From Hahella chejuensis KCTC 2396 (lineage in GTDB: Bacteria; Pseudomonadota; Gammaproteobacteria; Pseudomonadales; Oleiphilaceae), in the NCBI RefSeq assembly GCF_000012985.1, contig NC_007645.1:4486581-4550580 (forward strand): a DNA stretch of 64,000 nucleotides, written 5' to 3'. Under the pieces are notes generated by a model. It ran no database searches and was not told the DNA's origin. It saw only the letters and a program-made list of their open reading frames with translations. The first letter of the stretch is position 1; the number at the start of each line of letters is the position of its first letter. Positions 8,057 to 17,322 of this stretch are shown piece by piece. The position numbers and the translations under genes were made by a program.

Positions 8057-8719
8057 TTATTTTTTCCGCGCCAGACTGACGCCGTCCGCAATGGGCACCA
8101 TGGAGTAGTCAATACGCTTGTCGCGCATCAGCTTCTCATTTAAAGCGCGAATCGCACAGGTATCGTCATCCTGCTCCGTTGGATCGGCGACTCTGCCGTC
8201 CCACAGCACGTTGTCGACGGCGATCAGACCACCCGGACGCAATAAGCGCAGGCAGGCTTCGTAGTAGTTGTCGTAGTTGGTTTTATCCGCATCGATAAAA
8301 GCGAAATCGAAAGTGCGCGCGTGGCCCTCATCCAACAGCTTGTTAAGGGTTTCCATCGCAGGAGCCAGTCGCAAGTCAATGCGGTCGGTCAGCCCCGCCA
8401 GACACCAATAGCGTCTGGCGATACTGGTCCATTCTTCACTGACGTCGCAGCAGATGAGTTTGCCGTCTTTGGGTAAGCCTTCGGCGATGCAGATAGCGCT
8501 GTAACCGGTAAAAGTGCCCACTTCAATGGCTTTTCGGGAGCCCGTCAGCTTCGTCAGCAAGGTCAGAAATTGCCCCTGCTCTGGCGCGATCTGCATGCGC
8601 GCCATTTCATGTCGATTGGTTTCGTCCCGCAATGCGTGCAGCACTTTGCTCTCCCTGACGCCGGTCACTTGCAGGTACTGATAGAGGCTGTCGTTCATAT
8701 TTAGAGTTTGTTTTGACAT
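8057..8719 (-). CDS. Class I SAM-dependent O-methyltransferase (CCoAOMT-like)
   Basis: A 220-residue protein of the methyltransferase_3 family. Motif I is EVGTFTGYSAICIAEGLP, the acidic SAM-ribose position is in LICCDVSEE, the metal-binding region is FIDADKTNYDNY, and the later metal Asp-Asn is VDNVLWDGRV. Plant and bacterial members methylate catechol-type hydroxyls with a divalent cation. The substrate is unknown. The gene is divergent from the flavin monooxygenase with a strong inverted repeat between them. Confidence 0.9.
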   Translation of the reverse strand: MSKQTLNMNDSLYQYLQVTGVRESKVLHALRDETNRHEMARMQIAPEQGQFLTLLTKLTGSRKAIEVGTFTGYSAICIAEGLPKDGKLICCDVSEEWTSIARRYWCLAGLTDRIDLRLAPAMETLNKLLDEGHARTFDFAFIDADKTNYDNYYEACLRLLRPGGLIAVDNVLWDGRVADPTEQDDDTCAIRALNEKLMRDKRIDYSMVPIADGVSLARKK

Positions 8720-8815
8720 ATAGTGTGATCTCTTTCAAATCGCCGCCGCGCCGATCACCCCAAAGGGGCTGCCAATTAGCGGGAGACTTACCTATCCTTG
8801 AGTTTACCAAGGTCT

Positions 8816-8849
8816 GTTGAGGTTTCGTCATTCACAGCGAAACCTCAAC
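8816..8849. promoter_or_regulatory. 12-bp inverted repeat in the divergent promoter region
   Basis: GTTGAGGTTTCG and CGAAACCTCAAC form a perfect 12-bp stem around a 10-base loop. It lies 50 bases upstream of the flavin monooxygenase ATG and about 97 bases upstream of the methyltransferase ATG. No T tract follows on either strand, so an operator or leader structure is more likely than a terminator. No regulator gene is adjacent. Confidence 0.5.
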
Positions 8850-8898
8850 GGAGCCCGGCGTAAACAAAATAACAAAGATATTTCGCAGGGGGTAGCTC

Positions 8899-10359
8899 AT
8901 GAACGAAGCGGCGCGTCACCAAGTCATTATCATCGGATCAGGGTTTGCGGGACTCTGCATGGGCATACGGCTAAGACAGGCCGGCATTGAAGACTTTGTG
9001 ATTCTGGAGCAGGCTGACGACATCGGCGGAACCTGGCGCGACAACACCTACCCCGGCGCCGGCTGTGACGTTCCCTCCCATCTGTATTCCTTTTCCTTCG
9101 CTCCCAATCCGGACTGGAGCCGCATGTTCGCTTCGCAGCCGGAAATCTGGGCCTACATGCAACAGTGCGCAGACAGGTTTGGCCTGCGTCCTTTTATTCG
9201 ACTCAATCAACGAGTCACTCGCGCAGAGTTCGATGAAACCGAGGATCAATGGCGCGTACAAGTTAACGGCGAAGCCTGGCTGCAAGCGCGCTTTCTGGTC
9301 TCCGGCGTCGGCGCGCTCAGCCGTCCGGCGCAGCCGGATATTCCGGGCTTATCGTCCTACACAGGCAAACTTTTTCATTCCGCCCGCTGGGATCACAACT
9401 ACGACCTGACCGCAAAAAAGGTCGGCGTCATCGGCACAGGCGCCAGCACCATTCAGCTGTTGCCGAATATCGCGCCACTTGCCGCTTACACCACCGTCTT
9501 CCAACGCACGCCGCCCTGGATATTGCCCAAGCCGGACCGCATGATCAGTCCAATGGAGCGCTCACTGTATCGCCGCTACCCTTTCTTACTGTGGCTCAGT
9601 CGTCAGGTGATTTACTGGGTATTGGAATGGCGCGTCATGGGGTTTGTGCTGCATCCGGGCGTCATGAAACTGGTGGAGAAAAAGGCCCTGGCGCACTTAA
9701 CGCGGCAAACGACAGACCCGGCGTTGCGGGCCAAATTAACGCCGCAGTACACCCTGGGTTGCAAACGGGTGCTGATCTCCAATGATTATTATCAGGCGCT
9801 GGGACGCAAGGACGTCGCCCTGGAAACCACGCCTATCGACAGAGTGACGCCAAGCGGCGTACGAACCAGGGATGGAGTGGACCATGAATTCGACGCCATT
9901 ATTCTCGCTACGGGTTTTCAGGCGGCTGAAGCAGTGATTCCCTTCGATCTCATCGGACTTGGGGGCGTCAGTCTCAATCAAGCCTGGGAAGATGGGGCGG
10001 AGGCGATGCTGGGCGTCACCGTCAGCGGGTTCCCCAACTTCTTTATGGTGGTCGGCCCCAACTCCGGGCTGGGCCATAGCTCCATGATCTTTATGATCGA
10101 GTCTCAGGTTAACTACATTCTCGACGCTATGAACAAAGCCCGCGAGCTGGGAGTCAGACAGATTCACCTGCGCTCCCGCGCGCAAAGACTGTTCAATGAG
10201 TCGCTGCAACACCGTCTGCAACGCTCTGTATGGAAGTCCGGCTGCCAGAGCTGGTATCAAACCAAGAGCGGCAAAATCACCACGCTCTGGCCCGGATTTA
10301 CTGTGGAATACCGTCGCCGCACCCGTAAGGTCAACGAAGCGGACTACGAGTGGCTGTAG
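8899..10359 (+). CDS. Flavin-containing monooxygenase (Baeyer-Villiger type)
   Basis: A 486-residue NAD(P)H-dependent flavoprotein. It has an N-terminal FAD Rossmann motif IIGSGFAGL, then GGTWRDNTYPGAGCDVPSHLY, the group shared by cyclohexanone and 4-hydroxyacetophenone monooxygenases. A BVMO-type fingerprint GKLFHSARWDH is followed by the NADP Rossmann motif GVIGTGAST. The ATGF near LATGFQ is the late FAD contact. Such enzymes insert oxygen into ketones or hydroxylate N/S centres. GGGGGTAG precedes the ATG. It faces the convergent quinone oxidoreductase six bases after its stop. Confidence 0.9.
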   Translation: MNEAARHQVIIIGSGFAGLCMGIRLRQAGIEDFVILEQADDIGGTWRDNTYPGAGCDVPSHLYSFSFAPNPDWSRMFASQPEIWAYMQQCADRFGLRPFIRLNQRVTRAEFDETEDQWRVQVNGEAWLQARFLVSGVGALSRPAQPDIPGLSSYTGKLFHSARWDHNYDLTAKKVGVIGTGASTIQLLPNIAPLAAYTTVFQRTPPWILPKPDRMISPMERSLYRRYPFLLWLSRQVIYWVLEWRVMGFVLHPGVMKLVEKKALAHLTRQTTDPALRAKLTPQYTLGCKRVLISNDYYQALGRKDVALETTPIDRVTPSGVRTRDGVDHEFDAIILATGFQAAEAVIPFDLIGLGGVSLNQAWEDGAEAMLGVTVSGFPNFFMVVGPNSGLGHSSMIFMIESQVNYILDAMNKARELGVRQIHLRSRAQRLFNESLQHRLQRSVWKSGCQSWYQTKSGKITTLWPGFTVEYRRRTRKVNEADYEWL

Positions 10360-10365
10360 CGTCGC

Positions 10366-11346
10366 CTATTCCGCGATGCGCACCACCGCTTTACCCACCA
10401 GCCTGCGCTCCGCCATATCCGCAATCGCCTGCGCCGCCTGTTCAAATGGGTAAACTTTGCTGACTCGCGGTTTTATGCGGCCCTCCTGCATCCACTGGAA
10501 CAGGCGTTGGAAATTCTGCAGATTGTCCTGCGGCTGACGCTGAGTAAAGGCGCCCCAGAACACGCCCACCACCTCGCACCCTTTCAGCAGGGTCAAATTG
10601 GCCGGCAGCTTGGGAATGTCTCCGCTGGCGAAGCCGACAACCAGATGTCGACCACCCCAGGCCATGGAGCGAAGCGCTTTGTCAGTCAGGGCGCCGCCAA
10701 CCGGGTCGTAAACCACATCCACGCCGCGCCCCTCTGTCATTGCCTTAATAGCTTCTTTCAAGTCCGTTTCGGCGTAATTAATAGTCTCGTCCGCCCCCGC
10801 TTCTTCAGCTGCCGCCAGCTTTTCCGCTGAGCTGGCGGCAGCGATCACCTTGGCGCCCATGGCCTTGCCGATTTCCACCGCAGCCAGTCCTACGCCGCCG
10901 CCCGCGCCCAGCACCAACAGCGTTTCCCCGGCCTGCAGTCGGCCACGCTGAGTCAAAGCATGTATAGAGGTGCCGTAGGTCATGACGAATCCGGCCGCAA
11001 CGATATCGTCTACGCCCGCAGGAACGGGGATCAGGTTGGATTCGGGAACCGCTACTTTTTGAGCAAAACCGCCCCACCCTGTCAGTCCCATGACGCGGTC
11101 GCCGGGCTTCAAGCGTTTCACTTTGTCGCCCACCGCACTGACCACGCCAACCACTTCCCCACCGGGACTGAAGGGCATGGGAGGCTGAAACTGGTATTTA
11201 CCCTGAATGATCAGGGTATCGGGAAAATTAAGCCCGGCGGCTTTGACGTCCACCAGGACGTTGGCCCCGCTGACTTCAGGTTCGACAGTGTCTTCAATGA
11301 CCAGCAAATCCGCCGGTCCATGCTCTTTGCACAGCAGCGCGCGCAT
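10366..11346 (-). CDS. NADPH:quinone oxidoreductase (zinc-free MDR family)
   Basis: A 326-residue medium-chain dehydrogenase/reductase. A GroES-like N-terminal domain contains FPDTLIIQGKYQFQP and PGGEVVG; the cofactor domain has the glycine-rich LVLGAGGGVGLAAVEIGKA. The zinc-binding cysteines of alcohol dehydrogenases are absent, as expected for the QOR group. The start is the ATG at 11346, preceded by AAGGGGA at good spacing; an upstream in-frame start at 11382 would add 12 residues but lacks a ribosome site. Substrate unknown; acts in the cytoplasm on quinones or enones in characterised relatives. Confidence 0.9.
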   Translation of the reverse strand: MRALLCKEHGPADLLVIEDTVEPEVSGANVLVDVKAAGLNFPDTLIIQGKYQFQPPMPFSPGGEVVGVVSAVGDKVKRLKPGDRVMGLTGWGGFAQKVAVPESNLIPVPAGVDDIVAAGFVMTYGTSIHALTQRGRLQAGETLLVLGAGGGVGLAAVEIGKAMGAKVIAAASSAEKLAAAEEAGADETINYAETDLKEAIKAMTEGRGVDVVYDPVGGALTDKALRSMAWGGRHLVVGFASGDIPKLPANLTLLKGCEVVGVFWGAFTQRQPQDNLQNFQRLFQWMQEGRIKPRVSKVYPFEQAAQAIADMAERRLVGKAVVRIAE

Positions 11347-11544
11347 GATGATCCCCTTTATTTTGATGAATATACTCAACAACCGGGGTTTGATTTGCTC
11401 ATTTTATGATTTTGTCGCCGAATGAATCGGCGCGGCTCTTGCGGCTTAGGGGAGTATGAATCAGGGAAGGAAGTAACTCAACCGCATTGACCTGGGCGCG
11501 GTTGAGTTCCAGGAAAACGTTCGTGCATCTTGTCGCAGTGATAA

Positions 11545-11682
11545 TCAGATCATTTGGTTGTCGATCATGAAACAAAGATTCTGTGCGCAAACAATTGCGG
11601 CGAAGGTCAGCAACGCCAAACCATAACGCATGGCTTTCGACTGTGATGGCGCGTTAGAGGCGTTTTGAAGTTTCTCGCTCAT
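11545..11682 (-). CDS. Small single-span membrane protein, 45 residues
   Basis: A short reading frame with a strong ribosome site (AAGAGGAG seven bases before the ATG). It encodes a polar N-terminus rich in Ser, Asn and Gln, then one hydrophobic helix YGLALLTFAAIVCAQNLCFM. I do not recognise it. It lies alone between the quinone oxidoreductase and the divergent two-component pair. The ribosome site and helix support a real gene, but no homology can be claimed. Confidence 0.55.
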   Translation of the reverse strand: MSEKLQNASNAPSQSKAMRYGLALLTFAAIVCAQNLCFMIDNQMI

Positions 11683-11937
11683 AGCGTATCTCCTCTTGGG
11701 TACAGCAGTGATGTTCCGGTTAAGCGACTGCGGGACACTCAGACTGTTTCTGTCAGTTTAGTAACCGTTTTGTTGCAGTCGTTTTACATTTCACTCAAGA
11801 ATTAAGCGGTTTATCTGCTAAAAAACCGTCAAAGCGTCGATCAAAAAATGACGAATTGTGGCAATGCGCGCGGCTTCTCTTGAGCAGAGAAATTCAGCCG
11901 TGCTCTAATAGCGCCATTCTTTGTCGATAGGTGTGAA

Positions 11938-12639
11938 ATGACCCGCAGAATTGCCTTAGTTGAAGACGAACCTCTGATCCGCGCCAATTACAGTGAAGCG
12001 TTGAAGAAACACGGCTATCAGGTGGAAACCTATGATTCCCGCCCTTCCGCCATGGAACGTTTCCGCGTACAACTGCCGGATCTGGTAATCATTGATGTGG
12101 GCCTGGGCTCCGATGTGGAAGGCGGTTTTGAGCTGTGTCGCGAAGTGCGCGGGTTGTCTTCACAGGTTCCCATTATCTTTCTGACCGCCCGGGACAGCGA
12201 GTTCGATCAGATATCCGGCCTGCGTCTGGGCGCCGATGATTATCTGACCAAAGATATCAGCATTCCCTATCTGCTCACCCGCATTGTCGCCCTCTTCCGT
12301 CGTCTGGACGCATTACAGGCCGCCAATCAGAAGCAGGACGAGTTGATCACCCGCGGGCAACTTAAACTCAACATCGATCGTATGCAGGCGTTCTGGAACG
12401 ATGAGCCGATCATGCTGACGGTCACCGAGTTCTGGATTGTGCACGCCCTGGCGCGTCACCCCGGGCATGTCAAAAACCGCACCCAATTGATGGACGCCGC
12501 CAACGCCGTTCTCGACGACAGCACCATCACCTCGCATATCAAACGCATCCGCAAAAAGTTCCAGGCGGTGGACCCGGATTTCCGGGCGATTAACACCGCC
12601 TACGGCATGGGATACCGCTGGGATTCGACACAACCTTAG
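11938..12639 (+). CDS. pdsR: OmpR-family response regulator, dedicated-sortase-system type
   Basis: A 233-residue regulator. The receiver has VEDEP (8-12), the phospho-acceptor Asp53 in LVIIDVGLG, and LTARD and DDYLTKD with the conserved Lys. A winged-helix DNA-binding domain follows at about 130-233, ending in NTAYGMGYRW. The overall sequence fits the PdsR type that accompanies class GN sortases in marine proteobacteria; this is from memory of the family. The kinase gene follows after eight bases. No sortase or sortase target is in the window. Confidence 0.8.
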   Translation: MTRRIALVEDEPLIRANYSEALKKHGYQVETYDSRPSAMERFRVQLPDLVIIDVGLGSDVEGGFELCREVRGLSSQVPIIFLTARDSEFDQISGLRLGADDYLTKDISIPYLLTRIVALFRRLDALQAANQKQDELITRGQLKLNIDRMQAFWNDEPIMLTVTEFWIVHALARHPGHVKNRTQLMDAANAVLDDSTITSHIKRIRKKFQAVDPDFRAINTAYGMGYRWDSTQP

Positions 12640-12647
12640 GCTGACGC

Positions 12648-14609
12648 ATGAAATTACGTCGCCAGCTTATCCTGATCGCCTGCGTCATGCTGTTGCTGCC
12701 GTGGGCGGTCATCCAGTTCGCAAAACAGATAGAACAGAGTCTGCGGGAATCCCAACAGCAGAATCATATCCAGCTGGCGGGCTTTATCGCCTCCCTGCTG
12801 CGCCCGGAATGGCCGACGCCGGCATCGATAGGCGGACGCATTCTCAACGTGCGCCAGTATGATACGCCTGTTTATCTGGACGGCTATCAGGACGACTGGG
12901 CGGAAATTCCCGCCTTGTCTGGCCCCAAGCCGGACTCCATTCGCGCCGTCAAGGCCGCCACTGACGGCCAGGACCTGTATTTGTTGGTCGCCGCCAACGA
13001 CGCATCCATTCAATACCAGCAGCCCAGCGCCCGCAGCCAGCCTGCGGACCATTTCGAACTGATCACCGGCTACCTTGCCGGGGGCAAGGCGGTGACGATG
13101 CTGGAAACGGAAGGTCCCGGACAGATCAAAGCCCGTCTGGCGGGGTCCTGGAGCAGCGTGCACGGCATGTGGCAGGAGGACGGCCCTGGATTCATCCTGG
13201 AGCTACGCATCCCCCTCGCATCGTTGCAGGACGGCTTCAGCCTGCGCTGGGTCGACATAGACAAATCCGCCGCCTGGGTATTCAACCGCAACACGCTGAA
13301 TGTCCTGGGCAGCGACGCAGAGCCCATGTTGCTGAACTTCGCTCCGCCTGCACTGATTCACAAAGCTCAGGAATTAACCCCTGAATACACCCGTTTACGC
13401 TTGACCGACGCTCAGGGCGCGACCTTATTGGAGTACGACAACGACCTGATGCGCTACATCGGCATGCAGGACGACGTTTGGCGCATGGCCATGCGCCGCC
13501 TGGTGCGCTGGGCGGTAGACGGCGTCTCCCAGGCGGAGGAATCAAGGCCGATCGCCGCCGATGCGCCGCGCTCCACGTGGGACGCCAGCGCCACATCGGA
13601 ACTCGCCAACCTGATAACGCGCTATCCCGTTAAAAGCGAGACAGGCGAATTATTGGGCTGGGTGCAGTTGGAGCAACGCACGCCGCAGATCGCCGCTGTG
13701 GCCAATGACGCTTTATTCGCGGCAGTAGGCGGGTCCGTGGCGCTATTGATCATTATCATGCTCATTTTGTTCGGCTATGCCTCCTGGCTATCCTGGCGCA
13801 TCACGCATCTGAGCAAGGATATCGTTTCCGCGCTGGACACTGAAACCAAGTTCAGCGGTCGATTCCAGGCTTCGCGCCTGCCGGATGAGCTGGGGGATCT
13901 ATCGCGCAGTTTCAGCGAAATGCTGACCCAACTGCGCAGCTACTCGGAATATATGGAGTCTTTCGCCAGCAAGCTGACCCACGAGTGTCGCACGCCCCTG
14001 GCTATCGTCAGCTCCTCCTTGCAATTGCTGGAAAGCGCCGCCGATGAACAGGAAAAGCAGGAGTATCTGGGTCGCGCCCGCGCCGGGGCGGAACGCATCA
14101 GCGCCCTGCTCACCGCCATGCGACAGGCGTCGCGGCTGGAAGCCACAATTCAGACGCAAAGCGTTGAAGCCTTCGATTTGAGCGAGCTTATAAGTGAGCT
14201 ACAGCAGTCTTACCGCCCCCTCGTAGAGCCGCGCAGGCTGGAGCTTGAGTTGCCAGAGACGCCTATGGTGGCGGACATTTCCGCCGAGCTGATCGCGCAA
14301 GCAGTGGACAAATTACTGGAGAACGCCAGGGACTTTACCAAGCCGGACGGGGTCATTTACATCGGCGTCGAAGAAACTAAACAGGAGCGCTGGATCTTTG
14401 TCGAAAACGAAGGCGATCCGATTCCGGAAGACATAAAGGAAAAACTGTTTACGCCCTTTATGAGCGTGCGCCAGGACGGCGGCCAGGAGTTACACCTGGG
14501 CCTGGGGTTGGTCATCGTCAAGCTGATCGCTGAATTCCATCAGGCGCGGATCAAAGTAGAAAACACGGCTCGCGGCGTGCGCTTCGCGATTGGGCTGCCG
14601 CGCGCCTGA
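12648..14609 (+). CDS. pdsS: Sensor histidine kinase, dedicated-sortase-system type
   Basis: A 653-residue membrane kinase. TM1 is at about 5-25 and TM2 at about 362-385, enclosing a large periplasmic sensor. That sensor has a CBM9/DOMON-like stretch beginning VYLDGYQDDW and later YIGMQDDVW. A HAMP-like linker is followed by the dimerisation helix KLTHECRTPL with phospho-acceptor His445; Cys replaces the usual Leu after HE. The ATPase domain has KLLENARDF (N box), FVENEGDPI and GLGLVIVKLI (G box). Paired with the upstream regulator. The sensor ligand is unknown. Confidence 0.85.
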   Translation: MKLRRQLILIACVMLLLPWAVIQFAKQIEQSLRESQQQNHIQLAGFIASLLRPEWPTPASIGGRILNVRQYDTPVYLDGYQDDWAEIPALSGPKPDSIRAVKAATDGQDLYLLVAANDASIQYQQPSARSQPADHFELITGYLAGGKAVTMLETEGPGQIKARLAGSWSSVHGMWQEDGPGFILELRIPLASLQDGFSLRWVDIDKSAAWVFNRNTLNVLGSDAEPMLLNFAPPALIHKAQELTPEYTRLRLTDAQGATLLEYDNDLMRYIGMQDDVWRMAMRRLVRWAVDGVSQAEESRPIAADAPRSTWDASATSELANLITRYPVKSETGELLGWVQLEQRTPQIAAVANDALFAAVGGSVALLIIIMLILFGYASWLSWRITHLSKDIVSALDTETKFSGRFQASRLPDELGDLSRSFSEMLTQLRSYSEYMESFASKLTHECRTPLAIVSSSLQLLESAADEQEKQEYLGRARAGAERISALLTAMRQASRLEATIQTQSVEAFDLSELISELQQSYRPLVEPRRLELELPETPMVADISAELIAQAVDKLLENARDFTKPDGVIYIGVEETKQERWIFVENEGDPIPEDIKEKLFTPFMSVRQDGGQELHLGLGLVIVKLIAEFHQARIKVENTARGVRFAIGLPRA

Positions 14610-14724
14610 TCTCAAAGGTTATGCGCGGATCTTCCGACAACGGGCGGACAAATAGCAGCCCGAGAAGGAATATCATCCTCCCCGTATTCGCCTGCGCCCG
14701 CAAAATTAAGGAACGCGAGGGCGT

Positions 14725-15750
14725 CTATTGCAGTTTAAGCATCTTCTCCGCATTCGGACGCAACACCACGCCCCGTTCGGTAACGATAGCGTCGATCAAC
14801 TCCGCCGGCGTTACGTCGAAAACAGGGTTGAAGGCATCGGCCTTTTCCGGCGCCAGCGGGGTTCCCTGCACGAACTTCAGTTCATCTGAAGTGCGTTCTT
14901 CAATAGGAATATCCGCGCCGCTGAACAGCTCGAAGTCAATGGTGCTGGAGGGCGCCGCCACCATAAACTTGACGCCGTGGTGGCGCGCCAGAACCGCCAG
15001 TCCATAAGTGCCGATTTTATTAGCGACATCGCCGTGAGCGGTAATGCGATCAGCGCCGACAATCACCCATTTCACAGCGCAGGTTTTCATGACGTGCGCC
15101 GCAGCGGAGTCAGCGATTAATTTGACGGGAATATCGTCCTGACAAAGCTCCCAGGCGGTCAGTCTGGCGCCTTGCAGCCAGGGGCGGGTTTCATCCGCAA
15201 ACACTTCCGTCACCAGATCGCGCCGGTAGGCTGATCGAATCACGCCCAATGCGGTGCCATAGCCGCCGGTCGCCAGGCTGCCGGTGTTGCAATGCGTCAG
15301 CAGCGCGCCGCGTCCGCTTTCTGCGATCAGGTCAGCGCCTAACTCGCCCATGGTGAGGTTGGCTTGCAGGTCTTCTTCATGAATACGCGTCGCCTCTTCC
15401 ACCAGCAATGGAAATAGATCCGCAACGGAAGCCCCGTCGATCAGACCCCGCATACGACGCAGAGCCCAGAACAAATTCACCGCGGTCGGACGCGAATCCG
15501 CCAGCGTTTCCAGGGCGCGATGCAGGCGGTCCCTGTCGGAACCGAACTCCGCGGCGGCCAACGCCACGCCATAGGCCGCCGCGATACCGATTGCAGGCGC
15601 TCCACGCACCACCATCTGACGAATGGCGTCAGCCACTTCAACGTGAGTGACGCAGTTAACATATGCTTCCTGCAGCGGCAGTTTGCGTTGATCTAGCAGA
15701 ATAAGTTGGTTGTTCGCCCAGCGAATGGCGGAAACGGAAGATTGCGACAT
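14725..15750 (-). CDS. mtnA: S-methyl-5-thioribose-1-phosphate isomerase
   Basis: A 341-residue member of the eIF2B-alpha-like isomerase family. It converts methylthioribose-1-phosphate to methylthioribulose-1-phosphate in methionine salvage. Diagnostic segments are [13 protein letters not shown], the active-site Cys in [19 protein letters not shown], and the catalytic Asp in [19 protein letters not shown]. Full family length. It is divergent from mtaD, whose product acts on methylthioadenosine, so both flank one promoter region and belong to the same salvage theme. Confidence 0.95.
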
Positions 15751-15916
15751 GTGGCGCGCCCCAATAAGTTGATCAAGTGGTCAGAAAACGGAACCGGGCG
15801 AAAATCTGCTGGTCCGGGCCGGCATTATACGCCATTTAAGCCCTGCGCCCTACTTATCCCCTTGTATTATAGGTATACTTGGCCGCTGATTTTGAATAGA
15901 TATAGGAAGTGTAGCT

Positions 15917-17251
15917 GTGGCTCAAGAAAGCGTTGATTTATTGATAAATGCGCGTTGGGTTATCCCCGTCAGACCAGCGGGAGTCGTACTTGAAAACGCA
16001 TCCGTCGCCGTCTCCGAAGGTAAAATTGTCGGCGTTTGCGAAGCCGCCGAGGCCAAGGCGCGTTATGTCGCCAAAGAGACCGTCGACCTGCCGAACCATG
16101 TTGTGGCGCCCGGCCTGATCAATACCCACGGCCACTTGGCCATGTCCCTGTTCCGCGGCATGGCGGACGACCTGCCTTTAATGGAGTGGTTGAGCCACCA
16201 CATCTGGCCTGCGGAAGGCAAATGGGTCAGCGATGAATTCGTGCGCGACGGCTCCAAACTCGCTATGGCGGAAATGCTGCTGGGCGGCACCACCACTTTC
16301 AGCGACATGTACTTCTACCCGGATGCAGTGGCCGAAGAAGCCACCCGCCTCGGCATGCGCTGCCAGATCGTGTTCCCGGTCATCGACTTCCCGGTACCCG
16401 GCGCGGCGACGGCGGAAGAGTCCATCCACAAAGGCCTGGCCCTGCACGACGAATACAAGCACAGCGATCTGGTGCGCATCGGCTTCGGTCCTCATGCCCC
16501 CTACACCGTCTCCGACGACAAGTTCGAGCAAGTAGTAACGCTGGCCAACCAGCTGGATATGCCTGTACAGGTTCACCTTCACGAAACCGCCGGCGAAGTG
16601 CAGGAAGGTCTGGAGAAAACCGGCAAGCGCCCGACCGAACGTCTTCATGAGCTGGGCCTGCTGACTCCAAACACCCAATGCGTGCACATGACCCAGATTA
16701 ACGAGCGCGACCTGGAAATTCTGCAGGAAACCGGGGCTCATGTCGTTCACTGCCCAGAATCCAACCTGAAGCTGGCCAGCGGTTTCTGTCCACTGGACCG
16801 TCTGCTGAAAGCCGGCGTGAACGTGGCTCTTGGCACCGACGGAGCCGCCAGCAACAACGATCTGGACATGCTGGGCGAATTGCAGACCGCCGCCATGCTG
16901 GCCAAAGCCGTGGCGCAGGACGCCGCCGCCGTCAGCGCTTTCCAGGCGTTGGAAATCGCCACTATCAACGGCGCCAAGGCGCTGGGTATGGAATCCGTCA
17001 CCGGCTCTCTGGAAGCCGGCAAGTGGGCGGACATTATGGCGGTGGATCTGAGCGGGATCGAAGTGCAGCCGGTGTACCACGTCGCCTCGCACTTGGCGTA
17101 TTCCACCAAATCCAGCCAGGTCAGTCATGTCTGGACCTCCGGTGTGGCGCAAGTAAAAGAACAGAAGTTGCTGAACATGGACGTCCGCGAGCTACGGACA
17201 AAAGTGGATGCATGGCGCGAGAAAATCGCCAACACCGCCGAAGCCAATTAA
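15917..17251 (+). CDS. mtaD: Methylthioadenosine/S-adenosylhomocysteine deaminase (TRZ/ATZ family)
   Basis: A 444-residue amidohydrolase. Metal ligands are seen as NTHGHLAMSLFRG (HxH), the HLHETAGEV region (HxH/E), HCPESNLKLASG and the late GTDGAASNN with the catalytic Asp. It deaminates MTA or SAH to the inosyl form, recycling purine and methionine skeletons. It starts with GTG at 15917, 11 bases after AGGAAG. It is followed 71 bases later by ubiG, the same order as in pseudomonads, with a GGGGCCG/CGGCCCC hairpin (17276-17294) in the gap. Confidence 0.93.
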   Translation: MAQESVDLLINARWVIPVRPAGVVLENASVAVSEGKIVGVCEAAEAKARYVAKETVDLPNHVVAPGLINTHGHLAMSLFRGMADDLPLMEWLSHHIWPAEGKWVSDEFVRDGSKLAMAEMLLGGTTTFSDMYFYPDAVAEEATRLGMRCQIVFPVIDFPVPGAATAEESIHKGLALHDEYKHSDLVRIGFGPHAPYTVSDDKFEQVVTLANQLDMPVQVHLHETAGEVQEGLEKTGKRPTERLHELGLLTPNTQCVHMTQINERDLEILQETGAHVVHCPESNLKLASGFCPLDRLLKAGVNVALGTDGAASNNDLDMLGELQTAAMLAKAVAQDAAAVSAFQALEIATINGAKALGMESVTGSLEAGKWADIMAVDLSGIEVQPVYHVASHLAYSTKSSQVSHVWTSGVAQVKEQKLLNMDVRELRTKVDAWREKIANTAEAN

Positions 17252-17322
17252 AATAGCCCGCCACAGCGAACGCATGGGGCCGCATCCCGGCCCCTTCCGA
17301 CCAATTCAGAGGAAACGGATAC

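Noticed and set aside
16178-17152. 324-codon leftward frame opposite mtaD
   Set aside because: Long only because of GC-rich codon bias on the mtaD strand; the peptide is His/Gly/Gln-rich without domains.
17276-17294. GGGGCCG/CGGCCCC hairpin between mtaD and ubiG as a terminator
   Set aside because: There is no T tract and it precedes a co-oriented gene; it is noted only as an intercistronic hairpin.
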